A stretch of DNA of 64,000 bases from Cheiracanthium punctorium (taxonomy: Eukaryota > Arthropoda > Arachnida > Araneae > Cheiracanthiidae), in the NCBI GenBank assembly GCA_038373885.1, contig JAWZYV010012255.1, forward strand, positions 1 to 64,000, written 5' to 3'. Shown piece by piece: positions 1-11,049 of the stretch. Within the stretch, counting starts at the first letter, position 1, and each line of letters opens with the position of its first letter. The position numbers were made by a program, and so were the translations under genes. Below the pieces are notes generated by a model. The model made no database searches. It was not told the DNA's origin and saw nothing but the letters and a program-made list of their open reading frames with translations.

Positions 1-250
1 AAGACCTAGTAAGAAAGAATTCAAAGATTATAATTATTGTTGGTATTATTATTAGGTCTTCATGTAGCATGGGACAACTTTACTCTTTCCTCTAACTTAA
101 GTAAAAACTTGTACATGGTAGAATCTAAAGTTAAAAAAAAATGTAGAACAATAATATGAGTGATACTGAAACATGGAAAACTACAAAAGAAAATTGGAAC
201 AGGTTGATAAACTATCTGACTGGGATGTTTCTCGCAGCATTATTTTCAAC

Positions 251-409
251 TTACCGTATTAGTCCAAATATAACCGAACCCCAAAAAATTTTAAAGATAA
301 TTAGAAAATTCCTGTATTTAGATTCCTATTTTTAGCAAGACTTAGGTTTTTTTTAATGGGAAATGATCAGTCAAAAAAACGTTGCATTATATTTGGGCCA
401 ATACGGTAA
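251..409. mobile_element. Miniature inverted-repeat element (TTACCGTATT ends)
   Basis: The two ends are near-perfect inverted repeats of about 22 bp: TTACCGTATTAGTCCAAATA at the left, and at the right the complement of TTACCGTATTGGCCCAAATA. The 159-bp interior has no coding capacity. No target-site duplication is obvious, so the superfamily is not assigned. A related end (CCCGAAAGTAA with CCGTAAAA) occurs near 14.2 kb. Confidence 0.6.
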
Positions 410-1045
410 TAGAAAACAAATTACTATTTTTGCATAGGCCCTAATTATCGTGCAGCCACTTGTAGCACATACACTCAGAGAACAAGGAGAAATATGTGAA
501 AAATCTAGTTTACAGGGCACAAAAATAGAGCCAGCTATATGTAGGAGAACAAACCAAAGCGTAATAGTCAGGCTTGCTTTTAAGTAGTACAAAAAGTACT
601 CTTTGGAATATCAATATCTTTCAAGACTTAAAACAGGCTAAACTAATTTATAGCCATAGCCTTTTCGGGTTACTCGGCTCGCACAAATGAAACAAAGAAA
701 AAGGCAGTAGCAGTATTTCGATCTGAAAGAGTAGAATATTTGAAAAAAGCATTTTAATAAATTACATTTGTGGGAAAGATCCGATTTCATAGACGGTTTT
801 TGTGAAAGGGCCGTTTTAATTAACGTATTTTTGTAATGGGCCGCAAATGGTACGTAGGAAATAAAAAGTGCTGATTGCTGACTAATAATAATAAAAATGT
901 AAAAGCAGAAGGGCGCAGAAAAAAGAGAAATAGGGCCGTCTGGCGCTAAAAAGACGATAAAAGGGCCGCCGAGCACTAAAAAGATAACTAAAAAGCCGCC
1001 GGTTGCTGCGCCCTTTCAAATTAATCTATAGTCAAACACTACATA
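410..1045. other. No gene seen; CG-richer patch
   Basis: At 780-1015 there is a patch richer in G and C with repeated GGGCCG-type words (GGGCCGTTTTAAT, GGGCCGCAAAT, GGGCCGTCTGGCG, GGGCCGCCGAGC). It looks like short degenerate repeats rather than coding sequence. The open frames here have no recognisable domain. Confidence 0.3.
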
Positions 1046-1049
1046 AGAT

Positions 1050-2635
1050 CAACCAGCATTTTTAATGACAAATCAATTCAACTTTCATGCATATTTAATA
1101 AATATATTTTTCACTTAAGAAATTGAATTGATAACCTTTATTCTTTCTTTATTTAATTTTTAATGAAACATTTAAACATGTATATTGAAAGTGAAGTCTG
1201 CAAATTATAGTATGAAGTCTAAACATCAAGAGAAAATACAATATATTTAACAAAAAACATAAAATCATACATACTGCCTTAGGAATCAGAAACATTATTT
1301 GTCATAGTATTTGTATAAATATATAGTGGTAAATATAGTGGTAGATAGCCTTACATGTGTGTATAGTATAAACATTAGCTGAAACCAAATTATTTTAAAA
1401 AGATATTTAATTTCATGATAAGTTCATATGTTCTTGATATTAGATTTTTATTATGTTATTCTATTTGGATTTACGAAATCACATTAACAACTCTTTTTAG
1501 TAACAATAATACTAGCTTCTGAGAGCAGCTGCGATAACTCTCCTGAGCAGCTGTAATTAAATGACAATACCTACAAAAGCTAATATTTACTTTTGTTTAG
1601 ATATAATATGTAGTATTTTTTACTTGCACATTGTTTTTTTTATTTAAATTTTATGGTGAAATAATAAATTTTTGTTAAGTTAAGTGCTAATTTTATAATT
1701 AATATTATATATTCATTAAAAGCTTGATATTTTTGTATTTATACTTTTTAATTTGTGAGGAGAGATTCTAATGGTTACAAGTTCTCTTTCTAGAGTAAGT
1801 GAAAATTTTTCTAACAAATGCCCAGGAAAAATACAGTGTCGAAGGTTGGGGTAAATAAAATCAGGAAATCCTTTCATTGAAAATGAGAGTAAAATTCGAA
1901 GGGTCTGAGATTATACTGTGTTTTTATGATAGTAAATTCAGTGACCTCCCCAGACCTATTTGTCAGCCGGGGACGGCATTATGAAGCTGCAATGTGTAAT
2001 CCTATCGAATTAATGCATTTTAAATGATATTCTGATTTTTCTGCTGGACGGTCAGTAGTTAGGCTATGCACCTTAGGACTTAAGGCATGGGGAGAACCCT
2101 GAAATATCCTCATTCTTTACTTTCTGTAAAAAGATACTACAATTCATTTAATGTATGCAGCTATCTAAGCATTTTAGCTACAACTATTACAGGCATTCAT
2201 AACTTGCACTGTTTTACACTGACACAGGAAGTACCTATCAACTGAATAAAGAATCACTTCAACTGGTTCAAACAATGTGCAACAAATAAAAATTAGAGTT
2301 ATTCTATTTTTAAATGATATCCAGCCAATATTTATAAATACACATACTTATTTATAGCTTAATTTAAAAGTATATATAGTTATAGAAATACAATGACAAA
2401 TGATCTTTTTTGCTCCCTGAGATAGGGTATGTTTGATTTTATTTTTACTATACTTCTTGTTTTTTCTTTTACTGTTTACATTTCATACTAAGTTTTGCAG
2501 CTTTTACTTTCAATATTTATGTTTAGTTAAAAATCAAATGCATAAAGAATTGAGGTTGTTAATTCAATTTTATTAAGTGAAATATATTTTTATTACGCTA
2601 GAAAGCTGAATTGATTTGTTATTTAAAATGCTGAT
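1050..2635. repeat. 1.6-kb element with diverged ~290-bp inverted arms
   Basis: Sequence at about 1050-1340 reappears in inverted orientation at about 2370-2635. Shared words include the segment around AAATCAATTCAACTTTC and, further in, ATATTGAAAGTGAAGTCTGC with a few mismatches. Arms match imperfectly, so this is an old insertion. The 1.0-kb centre is not coding; it contains a GC-richer stretch at 1930-2110. It is likely a non-autonomous long-inverted-repeat DNA element. No target duplication was found. Confidence 0.55.
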
Positions 2636-2650
2636 TGTTATGCGAAATCA

Positions 2651-4640
2651 ACCTGCTAAGGAAAATAACACTTATACATCATTTTTACATTAGAAAATGT
2701 AGGTTATTTGAAAGTGTATTCTTTTTCTGCAGAAAGTATTTTTTTTCTTAGAGGAAATACACAGTGTGGCTTTTTCTATTTAGTGAGTTTCTTTATTTCT
2801 CCTTTAAAGCTTGTTGGAATAAAATTTATAGAAACATCAAAAAACACTTTTATACTATCAATAAATTGTATATACTTTTTTTTAATGTAATATTGTATGG
2901 ATAAATGATCTTTAAGAAAATACTACAATGCACTGTAATAAGGATGCATGTACTTTTTCAGAATTTTACTTTTAAAAACTTTATCTGTGAAATACCCATC
3001 AAAATTTTTTAATCAGGTATTATAGCATACTTTTAACTACTTGTGTAAAAAATTAGGTTGAAATTGAAAGTGGAGCACTTCGAGAAATTAGCTGTTGAAG
3101 TTATTCACTCTGTCAACCAAAAAATGAGAAATAAACGGATTATACAGTTACTGTAATAATGTTGCATAATATTGACCTAGCTTAAGCGAAAATGTGTTTT
3201 TTTTTTTCTGATCAAAACAACACAAATTTGAAGTTTGTTGGACAAATTTTAAGAAAATTATGGCTATTTATGTGTGTATAAGTGTCATTCAAGATGGCGC
3301 CCGACAGGGCATCTCATCTGACATTTGAAAGCTCATAACTTTTGAATCCCTTAATTAATCTTAATATAATTGATATATTTGTGATGAGCATCAAAAGTTG
3401 TGCATAAGTACCAAATTTCATCAAAATCTGTGACGGATGGTGTCATGGCCTGGTTGATCTGACATGGAATGACCCATAACAGAATATATGGGAATTAAAA
3501 AAAATAATGAAAAATACTGTAAAGTTTTATATAAATATATCGCATCAAAGAACCTCCTGACAATTATGCACCTACCCAATAATTATTAAATTTGCTTCTT
3601 TTATATAGATTAGTTTTAATCAAATAGGGTTAGTAACCCTATACAATGGAAAATTTTTCATTTGGTTTCAAAATAATTTGACAGTTTGTTTTTTAGAAAA
3701 AAAATCCAAATTTAAAATTGCCTGGTTATGTTTAGTAACATAATGTAGGTTACACTAGTAAATAATATAATTATGTGCATACTAAAAATATAATTCAAAT
3801 TAATATTCTCATACTTTTTGGAAAATGTAAATTAATAAAAGCATGAATGAAACACAAATGACTTTGTATAAAAACTCCTATGCAAATGTAAGGCTGTATG
3901 TATGTTTTATTTCATAGAAAGATTACAACTTCCTTAAGCAGCAAATTTACCAATTCCTGGTCTTTCTTCTGTACATGTGTGTGTTCATACATAGTTGATT
4001 AGTTAGAATTTCTTAGCAGTGGTTTTTATTGAGTATTTTTAATGTATCACAGTATGACTTCTATCCATTTTTCTCTCACCCCTCAAGAATTTTTCAGCTG
4101 AAGTATTGCAGGTGCGATGGAACTATCATTCTAATTTCTAAATTTATGCCATGCCACTGTGGATGTCATTGACAGTTTTAAGGAAGTGCTGCATGATATG
4201 TGGCACACTGTAGAGTAAATTCCTTCTTGTTTGAATGCTCATTAAAAGAATTCATTATATATATCATTATTATGTATATACCTTTAAACTCGTAACATTT
4301 AGGAATTTTCATATTTCAGGCTGATATGCATGCCTGAGTCAGATACTCGATTCAGTTTTTCTGGCTAGGTAGTCTTTCTGGGTTTTTTTTTTTTTTTTTT
4401 TTCAAAATCCGTACCTCATCTGCATGAAAAAGCATACTATAATCACTCTTGAGATATACTCAGCAGGGAAAAGGAAGTCTACGCATACCAACATCTTAAG
4501 TTCAATCATTTAAAATAAATTTTCATCAAATTTTCAAGCCTAAATACTAAAATAAAATACAGTTTAACAATGCAAATAATAAAATTATATCAATACACAA
4601 ATTATACTCGGTAATATAGATAAATGTAATTCCTGGGGTT
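2651..4640. other. AT-rich intergenic sequence, no gene recognised
   Basis: This stretch is AT-rich with a T-run at 4383-4402. The only structured item is at 3455-3475, where GATCTGACATGGAATGACCC is the terminal sequence of the long-inverted-repeat family seen at 35844 and 50313. Only that end is recognisable here. Confidence 0.4.
3455..3475 (-). repeat. Solo end of the GGGTCATTCCACGTCA repeat family
   Basis: Read on the minus strand the sequence starts GGGTCATTCCATGTCAGATC, matching the termini at 35844 and 50313 with one to two differences. The flanking four bases (ATAA) differ from the GGTA found at the other two ends, so GGTA is not part of the repeat itself. Confidence 0.5.
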
Positions 4641-4839
4641 CTTTCCGTTATAAATTTCCAGTTTATACCCACCTTTTCAAAAAAGTCACTTACTTCCGAT
4701 GAATTGATGTTATTCAATTATCTTTTGTATCAAGGTTTCATCCCTTAAATGTCTTTGTAGTATCGAAGTAGAACAAAACCCATGTCTGGATATGAATCTT
4801 CTGAAGGTTAAAAACTTTTCCATTCTCAAATTTGATACT

Positions 4840-5690
4840 AACTCAGAGTGAATTGCACTTGTAACTGTGCATGTACACAGTTAATATGTAATACTGTGAT
4901 TATCGTTTCTATTATCTCTCGTAAAGAGAGGCTATGCAAAGTTGATACATATGATTTCGAACAAAAAGGACTTCTGAATCCTATCGGATGGCAGAGGGGC
5001 TATTATTTGCATTCTGGAATGTGCTTTAAATCTTTTGCAGGTTCTGCATTTCATGACAGATTTAACTATTTGTCTCCCTTTTAAGGATCCAAAATTCACT
5101 TCTTGTTTCCACTAAAGTATCAACTATTTCCCAATGATAGATATTTGTATGAGAATTCATTACCAAGAGTTCTGCATATTTTGACTTGAAAGAAATTATG
5201 CATAGATGATTTTCGTGTAAATCCAGATCGGACTTTTGCAGCCTTTCTCATAAGCATATAATTTCATTTGAATATAAACTTTGATTTAAGTTGCTCAGAT
5301 GTGATGACTTGCTTTCTTTCAGTGATTTAATCTTCTTGTTAAAATGCATTGATATAATAATCATCACAATAAATTTGAGCGATACACAATTCAGTTTCAG
5401 AATAGATTTTTTTGTTATTACATGCTATTCAAATTCATTTATCCAAGGAGAGATTCGATACATCTTCAACATTTTGTTACAATTTTCGATATTGAAGATT
5501 CCATCATTTGTAGGGGTGGTGTTGCAAATAAATTGATAAGATTCTATCGTCTGCTACACTTGATTGCCAAAATTCTTCAGATAATGTCAACCACTGTGGT
5601 CTCTTCATCCACCTTTGATTGTTCTTTAATATTTGAAAGGATTCAACCTTGTTGAGCAAATCTGCAGGGTTTCTTTCCTTTTCACAAGGA
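4840..5690 (-). pseudogene. BEL/Pao retrotransposon: RNase H/integrase junction and integrase, broken
   Basis: This is the remains of a polyprotein that would cut and insert retrotransposon cDNA. On the minus strand, about 5671-5560 reads NPADLLNKVESFQ, followed by WMKRPQWL, the linker typical of BEL/Pao elements between RNase H and integrase. About 5200-5010 gives an integrase zinc-finger region with H...H spacing and the run EIVDTLVETRSEFWILKG, then a Cys-x2-Cys (KCRTCKRF). About 5000-4920 reads APLPSDRIQKSFLFEII, then INFA, a stop and PLF, the approach to the first catalytic Asp, where the expected Asp is already Asn. Frameshifts and stops make it non-functional. No LTRs were seen. BEL/Pao fits better than Gypsy because of the NPADL and APLP motifs. 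Confidence 0.8.
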
Positions 5691-5924
5691 AAAAACCTTC
5701 AGAGAGGATTATTAAATTGCTTACCCCACAAAAGAAAGTATAATAAGTCCAATTTCTTATTGGGTAGAAATGTACCTTTAAAAAAAAACACCCCTTCCTC
5801 TACATGATTAAGCTTGTATTCTTTTTTTTTTTTTTTTTTTTTTTTTCCCCAAGTCGGAAAAACTGTACTTACTACACCTATACTGTCTTTTACACAAAAG
5901 ACTAACATTTTTCATTTAATTCAA

Positions 5925-6245
5925 GAAAAAAATTTTGTTTGAAATTAATCAAATCATTTTCTGTAAAGGATTTCGTAAAGATATCTGCAAAGTTTTCTTT
6001 GCTTTTAATGTATTTTTTGTGAAACATGTCCTGATATATTAAATCACGTATAAAAAAGAGTTTTAACATCAATATGTTTTATCCAGTATTTTCGATGGGA
6101 GATCTTAGAAAATCTATAGCTGCCATATTATCAATATATAATAGGGATCGACTCTTGGGACCTTGTACAATTTTTAAATACATATACTCATTAATTATAC
6201 GATCAAACCAGAGGAGTTCCTTTGCTGCCAATTTATAGCCATACT
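5925..6245 (-). pseudogene. Copia-type retrotransposon RNase H fragment, broken
   Basis: The minus strand from 6245 down to about 5925 encodes, across frames, AAKELLWFDRIINE, then SLLYIDNMAAIDFLRSP, KHIDVKTLF and ENFADIFTKSFTENDLINF. These match in order the C-terminal RNase H of Ty1/Copia elements: the (A/S)xKExxW helix, the YxDNxxAI core with its Asp, the KHIDV motif and the terminal ADIFTK motif. Stops and a frameshift after KHIDV show it is dead. It lies just beyond a BEL/Pao integrase remnant on the same strand, so two unrelated retroelements were inserted side by side or one within the other. A T-run of 26 separates them. Confidence 0.8.
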
Positions 6246-6394
6246 TTTAATAAGTGATGAAAGTAATATGCACAAAAATTAGAAAATAACATTAAAAGAA
6301 AGTAATAGATTACTTTCATTTCGTAAGTAGCACCTGTATCCTTAAAAACTAAATCCTACATTGCAACAGAAAATGCAAAATATTAAATTACAGT

Positions 6395-6750
6395 CAAACC
6401 TGGTTAAGAAAAATATGTGCCCCATACATTCATGAGGTGACATACAAAATTTGAGAATTATACCTTAAAAAGTGTCGGCGGAGATATGGAAATAAATATA
6501 ATGCTGACTACTTTTCCATGGCCTTCGATGGGAAAAAATCTTGTAGAAGGATTGCATTTCAGGGGTAGTACAGAAATTATGAAAGAAAAAATTTTTTTTT
6601 TTCTCCCACTCTAGCAGTGAAACTTTACATTCAAAATCATGTATAGTCCCTGATCATCTTTCTTTAAAGATATATCTCTGACATTATATGATGAAAGGCT
6701 CAAATTTGTTACATCACCTCATTAGTGTATGGGGCCCATTTCTATTGCAC
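6395..6750. repeat. Foldback-like miniature element
   Basis: Sequence at 6409-6450 (GTGCCCCATACATTCATGAG onwards) returns inverted at about 6700-6745 (complement of GGGCCCCATACACTAATGAG). The pair flanks about 250 bp without coding signal. The left edge begins CAGTCAAACCTGGTTAAG, resembling pogo-type ends. No target duplication was resolved. Confidence 0.5.
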
Positions 6751-6759
6751 TATGTTTTT

Positions 6760-7668
6760 GTAGGGGGTCATTTACAAATTTAAAAGTTTAATTTTTGTAA
6801 ATGAACGAGAGGATTTTTTTTTCTTAACGGAATATTTTTCCAACCTTATTTTGAACGTTTTTTTCAGTTGCACCGCCCACTCATCTCTAGTAGATAAAGA
6901 ATGAAAGCTAGTTATCACCTTTTTTAGGACACCCTGTATAAACATCCATCTAATGTTACGCCATAGAAAATTTATCCAGTGTAGAGAGAAAATTATAACA
7001 CTATTTGTGTTATTCATTAGGGAAACTTTGTATTGTAATGGAATTAATGTTCTTCTAATTAAATGAAAGAAAATCTGTACCTTATAAAATTAGATCAATG
7101 CTTTCAGAATAAAAATTTGTGACTATTTCCTTATAGAATGTGAGGAAGAAGCTCAAGAAAAACATAATTTTCTACATACCAATGTCAATGTGAAAATGAC
7201 TGGGACTTTCCATTTTATTTCCTTTCTATCCCCCTTTTTTTTTTTTTTTTTTTATCCTTTCAACCTTTCGAAAGCTGGTTCGTTGATAATATCACATGTC
7301 TATCCGATATTTGAAAAATAGATAAGTATGATACTTCTATATATCACGACAAAGTTTGTAAAATTGATAATGGCATTTTCAACTCAGTAAATGACAGAAA
7401 TCTAATGGTTAACTGCTCAGATTAGATATTCTACTTTCTAGTTGCACTAGATGATGTCCAAAGTAATTGATGCGCAGTTGCAAAATATATAAAAATATTT
7501 TACAGATTAAGGCAAAAATAGAAGTATATGAAATATATATACATAAATTCTCAGATAGGAAACAGCTTTATTACTAGCACATTTAGCTGCACATATTTTT
7601 GATTTAAGTTTGAGAATGAATTCTTCAATGCTGAATCCATAGTTATGTAGGAACACTAGATGATTATA
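6760..7668. other. No gene recognised
   Basis: AT-rich sequence with T-runs at 7231-7253. Open frames on either strand show no family resemblance. Confidence 0.3.
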
Positions 7669-7676
7669 TGAAAGAT

Positions 7677-8554
7677 CAGTTCCGGATTTAGAGGTGTGGA
7701 GGCCCTGGGGCCACGAAGGAGTGGTGGCCCCTAATTATTTCTGAAACAACTTAACAATTTTTTCGACGACCAGTGTGGCGAAGTGGATTTGCCGTTAACT
7801 CATAGCCTAAAGGTGCAGGGTTCGATTACCATGGAGGTAGATATATTTATACAAAAAGTGCCTATTTCTTGTCTGGTGCTGCACTCTTAACGTAACTTCG
7901 ATATGGCTCGAAACCGATGATGCTGCTTCCAGTAGTAATGGGGAATGTATGCAAAGAAGCAGATGCTTTTCATCTGACTTCTGTGGGGGACACTGGTTTT
8001 TTGAGTGTACATTTCTTGAGTTTATAATAGTGTGATGATTATAAACTCGTGGCTATACTTGTTTCTCACAAATATAGCCATGATTTATCGTATCGAAGAT
8101 GAGTATTAACCATTTTGACAAGAATCCGAAAAGCACTTCGGAATTTTCAAAATGAAAAATGATTAGAAGAAGTGAGAGAACTGGTCTTCCATTGTCGGAG
8201 TTTTATTTTTTTAAAAATATTTTGCACATCATTCGATATTTGCTAGGAAATTTTACGTAAAAATGTGTACACACTCCAAAAGAGTATTCGAACAAGGGAA
8301 AAATTTCCTATTTTAGATTTGCGAATAATAATTGAGTTTTTGAAAAACTCACAACTTGACAGAAATATAGAAAGTCATATTTATACATAGCCTAATTCAT
8401 ATTCTTTGATAAATAATTTTTAATATACGAAACCAACGTAGGAAATTTCTCGCTTGTTCGAATACTTTTTTTGGAGAGTGTACTGGTGGGGGGCCCGTCT
8501 CTAGTGGAGGGCCTGGGCCTACAGCCCTGGTTGCCTCCCCTAAATCCGGAACTG
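7677..8554. mobile_element. hAT-like non-autonomous element, 878 bp, TSD TGAAAGAT
   Basis: The element starts CAGTTCCGGATTTAG and ends with the complement, CTAAATCCGGAACTG. It is flanked on both sides by a perfect 8-bp duplication TGAAAGAT (7669-7676 and 8555-8562). An 8-bp duplication with CAG...CTG ends is the hAT signature. No transposase is encoded, so it would need a helper. A tRNA-derived SINE lies inside it. Confidence 0.85.
7768..8020 (+). repeat. tRNA-derived SINE, nested in a hAT-like element
   Basis: Internal RNA polymerase III promoter boxes are visible: an A box TGGCGAAGTGG at 7776-7786 and a B box GGTTCGATTACC at 7819-7830, 32 bp apart, as in tRNA genes. The tRNA-like head does not fold into an intact tRNA, and about 200 bp of non-tRNA body follows. 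The right limit is approximate. Confidence 0.6.
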
Positions 8555-8666
8555 TGAAAGATAAAACACCTTGGCTATTAGAAAACATTACAGCTAGTCC
8601 TTTGGTAGCTGTGTTAGAATGTTTTTTCTAGCTTTAAATTAATCCAGTTGAAACTGCAGAACAAAA

Positions 8667-8815
8667 CAGGCGTAGGCAGGGGGGGTTAGGGGGGTCATAA
8701 CCCTCCCCATGAGAATTTTTTTGCCATACAAAATGTATATTCTTCACTCCCTTATCATACACCCGTATACATATATGTGAGTTACAGAAGTCGTAACCCC
8801 CCCCCCCCTACGAAA
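8667..8815. mobile_element. Degenerate third copy of the CAGTGGCGTAGCCA miniature family
   Basis: The left end is CAGGCGTAGGCAGGGGGGG, followed by GGTCATAACC, CCATACAAAATGTATATTC and a C-run, in the same order as the intact copies at 30756 and 53855. The right terminal repeat is eroded, so the right limit is approximate and no target duplication is visible. Confidence 0.65.
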
Positions 8816-8829
8816 AAAATGGTTAATTA

Positions 8830-10770
8830 TATTCAGTAGTAGTTGGCAGCTATGACTTACTATATATAAGTGTAAATTAATGGAGGCACTGGAGCCTATG
8901 GGTCCATAGAATTCTACACCTATGCAAGGTAAGTATCCATGTTGGTATCTTCCTACCATGTTATAAGTTAAAAATAGAAGCAAAGTAAAAAATCCAAAGG
9001 AGGAAAAAAAAAAAAACATTTTCGATGATATAGTGCATTTTAGACACATCTGAACTTTTCTTCATTTCATACTTTACATTGCATAATCTGATTTTAATTC
9101 ACCAGAGTCTGGCGAGGGCAGCTTATAGTAACATTGTGTGTTACATGGCATCACAATGAATACTAAATCATGATTGAAATCAAAAGAAGAAAATTTTTAA
9201 AAGTACAAGTTTTTTTTTTTTTTTTTAACGTTTGTAAATGACGTGAAATACTTTTTTTTTAATGTTAGTATAAATAAGTTTTCTGTATTTAGTGGTAAAT
9301 TATTGGGTGGGCTCAGCCCCTATTCACAATTTATTGGGGGGGGCTCGAGCCCCACGGGCCCATATAACTGTACGCCCATGCATCATCTACGGCCCTCGTA
9401 GTGATCATGTCTGCAGTAGGCTGCTGATTAGCCATTAGAAAGAAAGAAAAAAATGCAAGTTTGGCACGTTTTTGCCTCTAGTAGGAAAAACCTGGAAAAA
9501 AAAAAAGAGTGGAGGGGGGAGGGTTGCATCTACTTTATGGAAAAGCATAAATATTTTTGTTGCAAACGTGAGAAAATAGTAGCTGACTATTTAAATTTTT
9601 GTTAAAATAATATGTAGGTGTATGAACAATTTTGCACTCTAATTTAAAGGATACATTAAAAAAGAAATTTGAATGAATAGTCTAAAATTTCAATAACTTT
9701 TCTCAATCATAAAGAATTGTTTTCTTTTTGCTTCTAATTTAAATATTCAACTTTGTGTTTCGAGTGTAATAAATATGCTACAAGATGACACTGCAGTATA
9801 GCTTGTTCAAATTTTATCTGTACTTTTGAGTATAATGAAGTTTTAAATCTTGTTTTTTTGAAGTTCACACCATTATATGGTGATTACACCATTATATGGT
9901 GAATTATTTTGTATACTGTCCAAGGCAATTGGTACTGTTTTTAAGTTTTTTATAAGGTCTTTTACACTGAATTATTAATCTTAAGGTCTTTTAAGATTAA
10001 ATTTCTGAATGCAATTCACAATGCTTGGATCATTTTCTTCACGTAGTGTTCAGTAGCTATTTTTAATTGCTATTATGGTTTACTTTTTTTATTTGTCTAT
10101 TATGAATTTAACTATGGTGAATTTGTATGAAAGTACTTCAAATAGCAGGCAATTAAATGAAGTTATTACACGATTTCTTTTCTCAATTCAAGTTTTACTT
10201 TAACTTTACCTTCATGATTTTCTAATCAATATTTAACTTTAAATTGTCTCAACAGAGAAGACTGGTATATAAGATCTATAAGTTAAAAGTAAAACATTGG
10301 CGCAACAGACCATGTGCGGGTTAAGGCCAGCGTTGCCCAACTCGCTAAGTATCTGCTGATAAAAATATACAATGAGCATTTAAAGCATGTGAAAATAATT
10401 TAATTATTTTTCATTAGCTAAAATATTCTGATTAAATTAAAATATTCTAATTAAACTCATATGAGCAACTGTAACAATTCATCAAGTAATATACAGAAAC
10501 GTACACGTTATGTGTAATATTCAATAATTATCACATGCTAGATTTGAGTAATTTAATTTTGCCTTATTTTTCATTTTCTTCCTGGTTTTATCACCTTCCA
10601 AAGGAAAAAATCAAAGTGAAACTTTTTTAAAAGTAGAGAAATGTCACCGAATCACTGAATAAAGAAATGTCATTGAATCAAAATATTTCAAAAGTTGTCT
10701 TCAAATTATTTCGAATAAAGCTTCAACAAAAAATGTTGGGTATTAAATAAATTTTCTCGAATAATGCCAC
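8830..10770. other. No gene recognised; GC-rich element end near 9300-9385
   Basis: Mostly AT-rich. At 9300-9385 a GC-rich patch reads GGGTGGGCTCAGCCCC, then GGGGGGGGCTCGAGCCCC, then GTACGCCCATG. It resembles one end of a hAT-type element (complement CATGGGCGTACAG) without its partner. At 9868-9902 the 14-bp word CACCATTATATGGT is tandemly repeated. Confidence 0.35.
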
Positions 10771-10773
10771 ATA

Positions 10774-10927
10774 CAGTTGAACTCGATTTTAATGTCTTTG
10801 AAATGAACCCATCATTTAAGACACAGTGACGTTGTAAACGAGTTTCTTCTCTTTAGATACTTTCAGATTGAACGTATAGAATATCTTAGCGTCACAAGAG
10901 AGCCGTCCTTATAACAAAGTTCAACTG
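10774..10927. mobile_element. pogo/Tigger-like miniature element
   Basis: The ends CAGTTGAACTCGA and AGTTCAACTG form short inverted repeats typical of pogo-type elements. TA precedes the left end; the matching TA on the right appears mutated to CA. The 154-bp interior is non-coding. Confidence 0.5.
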
Positions 10928-10982
10928 CATCTGTGCATCCCCGCTCCGCTAAACTAATATCCTAGAAGCGCAACTGATGTTG

Positions 10983-11037
10983 GGGGCCGGCCTGGTCGAA
11001 TCGCCGGGGCCGTTTCAGCGGTCCAGTCCGGCCCTGC
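10983..11037. repeat. GC-rich hairpin, element remnant
   Basis: GGGGCCGGCCTGG is followed within 55 bp by CCAGTCCGGCCCTG, its near complement. It could fold into a strong hairpin and looks like the fused ends of a GC-rich miniature element. A G-run follows at 11081-11092. Confidence 0.45.
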
Positions 11038-11049
11038 TTGTCCGCACCT

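Noticed and set aside
7776..7830. Functional tRNA gene
   Set aside because: A and B boxes are present but the arms do not pair into a cloverleaf; a SINE head fits better.
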